A DNA stretch of 58,543 bases, from the NCBI RefSeq assembly GCF_902499135.1, contig NZ_CABVPR010000041.1:1-58543 (forward strand). The letters run 5' to 3'. Origin of the DNA: Burkholderia dolosa. GTDB lineage: Bacteria; Pseudomonadota; Gammaproteobacteria; Burkholderiales; Burkholderiaceae. The number at the start of each line of letters is the position of its first letter. Within the stretch, counting starts at the first letter, position 1. Below are positions 54,446-58,543 of the stretch, piece by piece. Both the position numbers and the translations under genes were made by a program. A model generated the notes under the pieces. The model saw nothing but the letters and a program-made list of their open reading frames with translations, made no database searches and was not told where the DNA came from.

Positions 54446-56206
54446 TTAGAACTGCGCGGTCACCTGAAAGCCGACCGTCACACGCGCAGTCGGGAATCCG
54501 GACGGCTTGTAGACCGGCGTACCGGCGAACAGGTCGTAGCCGTAGCCGCCGAAGCGCGTCGCGACGCTGCCCTTCACGCCGATCACTGCACCGGCCAGTT
54601 GCGTGCCGACCAACGCAACCGGCTGCGGCCCCCAAACGCGGCCGTAATCCAATCCCGCATAGATCGCCTGTCCGGTCTGTCCGATCGGCATCTGCAGTTC
54701 ATTGCGCCAGTAGAAGCCGCGCGCCGCCGCCAGCATCGTTTCGCCGTCGAAACCGCGAACTGTGTAGCGACTGCCGATCGTCAAGTCATCGATGTAGTAC
54801 AGCGAGTTCCCGGTATATTGGCCGTGGATGTTCGTCACGTATCGGAACGGCTGCTTCGCGATCGCGAAAGGCACGGACAGGTTCGTATCAAGTACCGCCA
54901 TCCTGAAGCGGTAAGTCGGACCGCCACCGGCAGCAAGAATGTCGTCCTGTGCACCCAAGCCTCCGACGCCCTGTCGGTACGCCAGCGTGCCGTCGAACTG
55001 CGCGCCGTCGAAGTAGTGACGATCAGTCAGGCCGAATTCAACGAACGTGTTGTTGCGACGCTGCTGCGGGATTTCCGTATCTTCGATGAAACTCTGACCG
55101 AAGCGGCGCGACAAGCGGACATAGCCGCCGAATACGTCGTTCTGGCTGCGTGCAAGCACTCGGGCAAGCTTGAAATCGATCGTCTTTGAATTGCCGCTTG
55201 CAACGAATGTTTGATTCACGCCAGCGATTTGCTGGTAGTACGTGTTCGTGTAGGCCGATAACGTCGCGGTCCAATAGCCCCACGGGATCGAATAGAAACC
55301 GTTCCAGCCGTGCGAACCAAGGCGCTTGTCGCCAAGTTCAAGGTCTTGGCTCACGCCGACATTAAAGACGTCGTTTAGCCCGAGCGGGTTATCAATACCG
55401 ATCGACAGATTGCCCTGTAGCTTGCCGGTCGCACGCGTGCCCGAGTTGTCGATCGATGCAACGACTGTCCACGGCTTGCCACGCTTCACATCGAGCACGA
55501 CATCGCTTTCGCCAGGTACATCGGCCGGAACGATCTGCATCGACACGTCTTGACTCTGTGCGCGCTTCATCTGCTCCAAACCTTGCTCAAGGTCGCGCAA
55601 GTTCAACAGTTCGCCGTCGCGTGTTGGAAACGCGGTTTTCCATGTGCCCCGCAGTTTTTCATCGGCGAAGCGCACGTGTCGGATCACGCCGGGAATCAGC
55701 GAGACTTTCAACGTACCGGACGACAAATCCTGTTCGGGCAGCAGTACGCGCGTCGTGATGTAGCCGCGCGAAAGAATGTCTTGCGATAACGCTTTGACAA
55801 GCACATCAAGACCTTGCTTGCCGACGCACTGTCCGGTGTAGTGTTCAAGCCACTCACGTGCGAAAGCAAAACGGTCCATTGGAAACGCGGACGCGCCTTG
55901 CGATTTCACTATTGCGAGCAGCGAATCGGGAACATCGAGCGTGAAGCGGTCAATGCGGAAGCACGGTGTTTCGGTCGGAAGCGTTGGATACGCTTCAACA
56001 AGCGGCACTTCCGAACGCACTGACGGTGCGCGCACGGCTGCGTCGCGCTGCTGCGCGTCGCGTTGCTGCTGCGCCTGCCGATCTTGTTCTGCATTCGCAC
56101 GCGCGGCGGCGGCTTGGTCGGCTGACGTAGGAGCTTGTTGCGCCTGAACCGCAAACGATACAAAAGCCGCAAGCGGTACTGCCGCCAGCCGTTTAATTGT
56201 TTTCAT
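54446..56206 (-). CDS. cdiB: CdiB/BcpB two-partner secretion outer-membrane transporter
   Basis: A 586-residue Omp85-family exporter of the large CdiA toxin. The signal peptide (MKTIKRLAAVPLAAFVSFAVQA) precedes a Gln/Ala/Arg-rich linker with an apparent coiled coil (AEQDRQAQQQRDAQQRDAAVR), which is the usual plug-side helix H1. Two POTRA domains (about 70-240: CFRIDRFTLDVP, then RDLEQGLEQMKRAQSQDVSMQIVP) and a 16-strand barrel follow. The barrel includes the signature SRYTVRGFDGETMLAAARGFYWRNEL (VRGF lid loop) and a terminal Phe. Start ATG 56206; an upstream GTG/ATG reading lacks a signal. It is preceded by bcpO-like and unknown genes and follows cdiA and cdiI, the Burkholderia gene order A-I-O-B. 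Confidence 0.95.
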   Translation of the reverse strand: MKTIKRLAAVPLAAFVSFAVQAQQAPTSADQAAAARANAEQDRQAQQQRDAQQRDAAVRAPSVRSEVPLVEAYPTLPTETPCFRIDRFTLDVPDSLLAIVKSQGASAFPMDRFAFAREWLEHYTGQCVGKQGLDVLVKALSQDILSRGYITTRVLLPEQDLSSGTLKVSLIPGVIRHVRFADEKLRGTWKTAFPTRDGELLNLRDLEQGLEQMKRAQSQDVSMQIVPADVPGESDVVLDVKRGKPWTVVASIDNSGTRATGKLQGNLSIGIDNPLGLNDVFNVGVSQDLELGDKRLGSHGWNGFYSIPWGYWTATLSAYTNTYYQQIAGVNQTFVASGNSKTIDFKLARVLARSQNDVFGGYVRLSRRFGQSFIEDTEIPQQRRNNTFVEFGLTDRHYFDGAQFDGTLAYRQGVGGLGAQDDILAAGGGPTYRFRMAVLDTNLSVPFAIAKQPFRYVTNIHGQYTGNSLYYIDDLTIGSRYTVRGFDGETMLAAARGFYWRNELQMPIGQTGQAIYAGLDYGRVWGPQPVALVGTQLAGAVIGVKGSVATRFGGYGYDLFAGTPVYKPSGFPTARVTVGFQVTAQF

Positions 56207-56279
56207 TGTCAGACGGGCAGAACCCTGAGGTAGATTAAGTGGCACAACTGTTCGTCATCACATTCCGCGACGTATCCGT

Positions 56280-56750
56280 TCATCGAATCGTCGCTATTTG
56301 AGAAAGAACATCCTCGTCTGAATCAATCGACATAACTGGATCATCATAACCATCGATGTTATCGCTTAACCATTGCTCTCCGGGTCGTTGGACATGAAAT
56401 TTGGTCACAACACTAAATTCATCAGCACTTATGATGGCGGTGATTCGCGATGTTCGTTGCATTGCATTCCAAACCATAAACACCTCCTTCACAAGCAGGA
56501 CAGCCTGTGTAAGTGGCGCCACCGAATCGTAGTCTTCAACATGCAAAGAATTAACGAAGCATTCATAGCCCGTGCAATCGGTAAAACTCCCTCGCGTCAC
56601 GTTCGTTGCCCCTAATAGACCACGAAGGAAGTAGCACTCTTCAAGCAAATCGAATCCACTATCTGCGATGCTCTTTAGCGATGGATTGAGCGGCCCGTCC
56701 AGTCGCACTTCACTCAATGCCCCCTTCATAGCGCGATTAATTTTCATCAT
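56280..56750 (-). CDS. Unknown protein inside the CDI locus
   Basis: A 156-residue soluble protein beginning MMKINRAMKGALSEVRLDGPLNPSLKSIADSGFDLLEECYFLRGLLGATNV and ending with SIDSDEDVLSQIATIR. It is acidic, has four Cys, no signal peptide and no motif I recognise. Base composition is lower in G+C than the outer-membrane gene next to it. It stands where class II Burkholderia loci run directly from bcpO to bcpB. Size, acidity and position recall an orphan immunity protein or an accessory factor, but this is speculation. Confidence 0.7.
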   Translation of the reverse strand: MMKINRAMKGALSEVRLDGPLNPSLKSIADSGFDLLEECYFLRGLLGATNVTRGSFTDCTGYECFVNSLHVEDYDSVAPLTQAVLLVKEVFMVWNAMQRTSRITAIISADEFSVVTKFHVQRPGEQWLSDNIDGYDDPVMSIDSDEDVLSQIATIR

Positions 56751-57002
56751 TTACCTCCAAGGTACTTGCTGAGTCCCTTCTGAATTGCGGGAATTGAAGC
56801 TCGGATTGTTTAGCAGCTTGTTAACTGAGTTTGGTGCGCCCGGGAACGAGTTCGTATTCGGATCGTTGCGCCTGCCGATCTTGTTCTGCATTCGCACACG
56901 CGGCTCGGCTTGGGCGGCAGGCGTCGGAGCCTGTTCAGCATGAACCCCGAACGATACGAGGGCTGCAATTGGCAAAACTGTCAGGCGATGAAAGATGCTC
57001 AT
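56751..57002 (-). CDS. bcpO: BcpO-like small exported protein
   Basis: An 83-residue protein with signal peptide MSIFHRLTVLPIAALVSFGVHA, very like that of CdiB. The mature part is EQAPTPAAQAEPRVRMQNKIGRRNDPNTNSFPGAPNSVNKLLNNPSFNSR..., Asn/Pro-rich. There is no lipobox cysteine, unlike the lipoprotein BcpO of B. thailandensis. The DNA for RVRMQNKIGRR is nearly identical to that encoding ARANAEQDRQA in cdiB but is read in another frame after a one-base length difference. This indicates that the 5' end was copied from or to cdiB. Start ATG 57002; an upstream TTG is possible. The stop abuts the next gene (ATG at 56750). Confidence 0.65.
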   Translation of the reverse strand: MSIFHRLTVLPIAALVSFGVHAEQAPTPAAQAEPRVRMQNKIGRRNDPNTNSFPGAPNSVNKLLNNPSFNSRNSEGTQQVPWR

Positions 57003-57029
57003 CGTTATTGTTAGTAAATTTAACTCCAA

Positions 57030-57482
57030 TCAAATGGATTTTATAAGTCGCCCAATTCTCTGCTTGATAGACTGAGTCGCCCACTTTCTATCAATTACGC
57101 TTTTCATCAGCGGAGAAAAAATCGAGATCAATGCAGGTGCACCCTCAATCCAATTCAATGCCTTGGATGGCCAATATTCCGAGACTGATGAATCAAGTGC
57201 AAATTCTATCAAGAGATTCTCAGGAAACGAGGCAACTTGATTTTCGAAATCAGGAAACTCTCGTGCAATGCGCTTAAGGCCATCAAAGAAATTATCTCGA
57301 TCCAATTCTAGAATTGGAAGCAGCGGCATTGTATCCTCTGGCGATTTAACCGCGCGCACATTTCCATTTAAGTCAATACTCCAAGTTCCAATCGAATCAA
57401 CGCCAACGCACACCTTTCCCACACTAACAACCCAAATTGCGTTTTCCTTGACAATCGGACTTGGCACGAATTCGGCTTTCAT
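57030..57482 (-). CDS. cdiI: CdiI immunity protein
   Basis: A 150-residue protein that should bind and neutralise the toxin tip of CdiA in the cytosol. It starts MKAEFVPSPIVKENAIWVVSVGKVCVGVDSIGTWSIDLNG and is rich in Ile, Asn and Lys. Its composition is clearly more AT-rich than the window average, typical of exchanged toxin/immunity cassettes. The ATG at 57482 overlaps the cdiA stop (ATGA), so it is made together with the toxin. Immunity proteins are too variable to name the toxin from this sequence. The longer reading from 57554 would overlap cdiA by 75 bp and is not preferred. Confidence 0.85.
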   Translation of the reverse strand: MKAEFVPSPIVKENAIWVVSVGKVCVGVDSIGTWSIDLNGNVRAVKSPEDTMPLLPILELDRDNFFDGLKRIAREFPDFENQVASFPENLLIEFALDSSVSEYWPSKALNWIEGAPALISIFSPLMKSVIDRKWATQSIKQRIGRLIKSI

Positions 57483-58543
57483 TTGCTTCCCCAAGGAGTA
57501 TGATTCACCGGCACCCCGACTCGTTTGGACAGCCATTGTTGGAATTGATTCCAAATTTCAGGCGTCCAATTCTGGCCGTAGTGTCCGCTATTTTCTGTCG
57601 TAAGAATCGATCCGTCTGCGGCTCGACTAAATCCCCCTCCAACCACATGTGCATCATTTGCACCGATGGCCTGCGCCAATTGCTGATGCGCAGAACCGTC
57701 AAACAACCCTGATGCAGGTTTTCCAACAGCAAATGTATTCGTGGTCGGGTCAAACACAAACTCGATACTTCCCTTAGACGGATAGTAATTCTTAAGAGCG
57801 GCAACTGAAGTGTCGTCAGTGATAGCAATCACACCGGATACAGGACCGGAACCGGAGAAAACCGGGGCCTTCGAAGCAATTTTTTCAATTACCTTGCTTG
57901 TGGCGTTTTCAATAGCCTTACCTTCACCAATGGTCAGAACACCTAGTGCCGCGTCGCCAATCGAACCAACGGCAAGCGCTACCCCCATGCCCACATTGCC
58001 GTTGGAAAATGCAGTCTGCGCTTGATCTGCCATCTTGTGGCCGGGCACAAGGTCCAATGCTGCATTGCCAAACTGCTTGGCGTAGTTCCATCCCTTGTCA
58101 AGAAATTCACTCCCCGTGCCTCCTGTACCGTTTGCATTGGTTTGATCACGGTTATACAAGTCGGCATTCGTTGCTGTGAACGCACCCGATGTACCACCGA
58201 TCAACGCGCCACCCGCACCAGCCAACACGTTCGACAACACGTTGCCTGCCAGCATCGAATCTGTACTGCCGCCAACCGCGTCTGCAAGACTATTCAGCTT
58301 ACCGGCCAGCGCCGACGACAATCCGGCACCCGCCGCACCGGCAAGGGCATTACCACCGCCTAATCCAGCAAGGAATGCGCCACCGGCGGTATGCATCAGC
58401 ACTCGGTTCGTACCACCTTCCGCCCACGAATCGGCCTCTGCCTGATATGTAGCCTGTGCCGTAGTGTCGCCCGCCAGCTTGGCCGCATCGGCCGCGTGTT
58501 GGGCTTCCTTCTGCTTCATATCTGCGTAAGCGCCGATGCCTTG
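57479..58543 (-). CDS. cdiA: CdiA/BcpA toxin, C-terminal part (runs off the window)
   Basis: The last 354 residues of a filamentous haemagglutinin-like contact toxin; the frame is open to the window edge. First comes the pretoxin region: GIGAYADMKQKEAQHAADAAK, a Gly/Ala-rich stretch, then ATNADLYNRDQTN. NADLYN at about 58150-58170 corresponds to the Burkholderia Nx(E/Q)LYN boundary of the variable toxin. After it, about 220 residues form the toxin: a hydrophobic DLVPGHKMADQAQTAF to ALGVLTIGEGKAIE part, then the effector SIEFVFDPTTNTFAVGKP, HQQLAQAIGA, VVGGGFSRA and NSGHYGQNWTPEIWNQF. This end resembles polymorphic toxin type 43 as remembered; its activity is not known to me. The stop overlaps cdiI. 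Confidence 0.92.
   Translation of the reverse strand, partial: QGIGAYADMKQKEAQHAADAAKLAGDTTAQATYQAEADSWAEGGTNRVLMHTAGGAFLAGLGGGNALAGAAGAGLSSALAGKLNSLADAVGGSTDSMLAGNVLSNVLAGAGGALIGGTSGAFTATNADLYNRDQTNANGTGGTGSEFLDKGWNYAKQFGNAALDLVPGHKMADQAQTAFSNGNVGMGVALAVGSIGDAALGVLTIGEGKAIENATSKVIEKIASKAPVFSGSGPVSGVIAITDDTSVAALKNYYPSKGSIEFVFDPTTNTFAVGKPASGLFDGSAHQQLAQAIGANDAHVVGGGFSRAADGSILTTENSGHYGQNWTPEIWNQFQQWLSKRVGVPVNHTPWGSK

Noticed and set aside
57483-57554. Longer N terminus for the immunity protein
   Set aside because: It would overlap the toxin coding end by 75 bp; the ATGA overlap at 57479-57482 is the normal arrangement.

Overview
The window is GC-rich DNA, about two thirds G+C by eye, with dense codon bias and long antisense open frames. 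Gene content points to a Burkholderia-type betaproteobacterium: a bcpA-I-O-B style contact-dependent inhibition locus, a DUF746 gene, paired 4-hydroxyphenylpyruvate dioxygenase and MHS transporter genes, and many small stress proteins. It is probably a secondary-chromosome or accessory region. No rRNA, tRNA or CRISPR was recognised.

Layout. 1-210: two tandem 24-bp repeats resembling the end of an IS21-type element, then a rho-independent terminator. 211-5819 (minus): a probable operon for a periplasmic molybdenum hydroxylase (2Fe-2S subunit, molybdopterin subunit, triheme cytochrome c) plus an aldehyde dehydrogenase. 5915-8221 (minus): an electrophile/quinone-type detoxification set (ABM monooxygenase, CurA-like reductase, NemR-like TetR regulator) with two copies of one operator. 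8338-9726: cytochrome b561 and an OmpR-type response regulator.

9739-26384: the largest system. A type II secretion-like machine (GspG, F, E, PilM/N/O/P-like inner-membrane proteins, GspD secretin, three further pseudopilins) reads leftward. Next to it are a GbpA-type chitin-active LPMO and a divergent multidomain GH18 chitinase. A CHASE2 sensor kinase on the right and the response regulator on the left bracket it. This reads as a chitin-sensing, secretion and degradation island.

26838-35418: a shortened cation diffusion facilitator, a hipBA toxin-antitoxin pair behind two perfect phased operators, a minisatellite, hppD, an MHS transporter, a MurA paralogue and an IclR regulator. 35449-39440: a two-gene operon coding for a helicase with an N-terminal RecB-like nuclease motif set and a FAN1-like VRR-NUC nuclease. 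A perfect LexA box lies just upstream of its start, which suggests an SOS-controlled DNA processing module.

39534-53892: an outer-membrane MipA/OmpV protein, then a stress and signalling neighbourhood: small conserved proteins, CBS, PRC-barrel, DUF4142 and BON proteins, a hybrid histidine kinase, a receiver-less sigma-54 activator, an MCP, a tandem universal stress protein, and an Ohr that lacks its resolving cysteine. 53915-58543 (minus): a CDI locus (cdiA 3' end, cdiI, bcpO-like, an unknown gene, cdiB, DUF746) with an IS3-type transposase remnant at its end. Here the base composition is visibly more AT-rich around the toxin/immunity genes, a sign of horizontal exchange.
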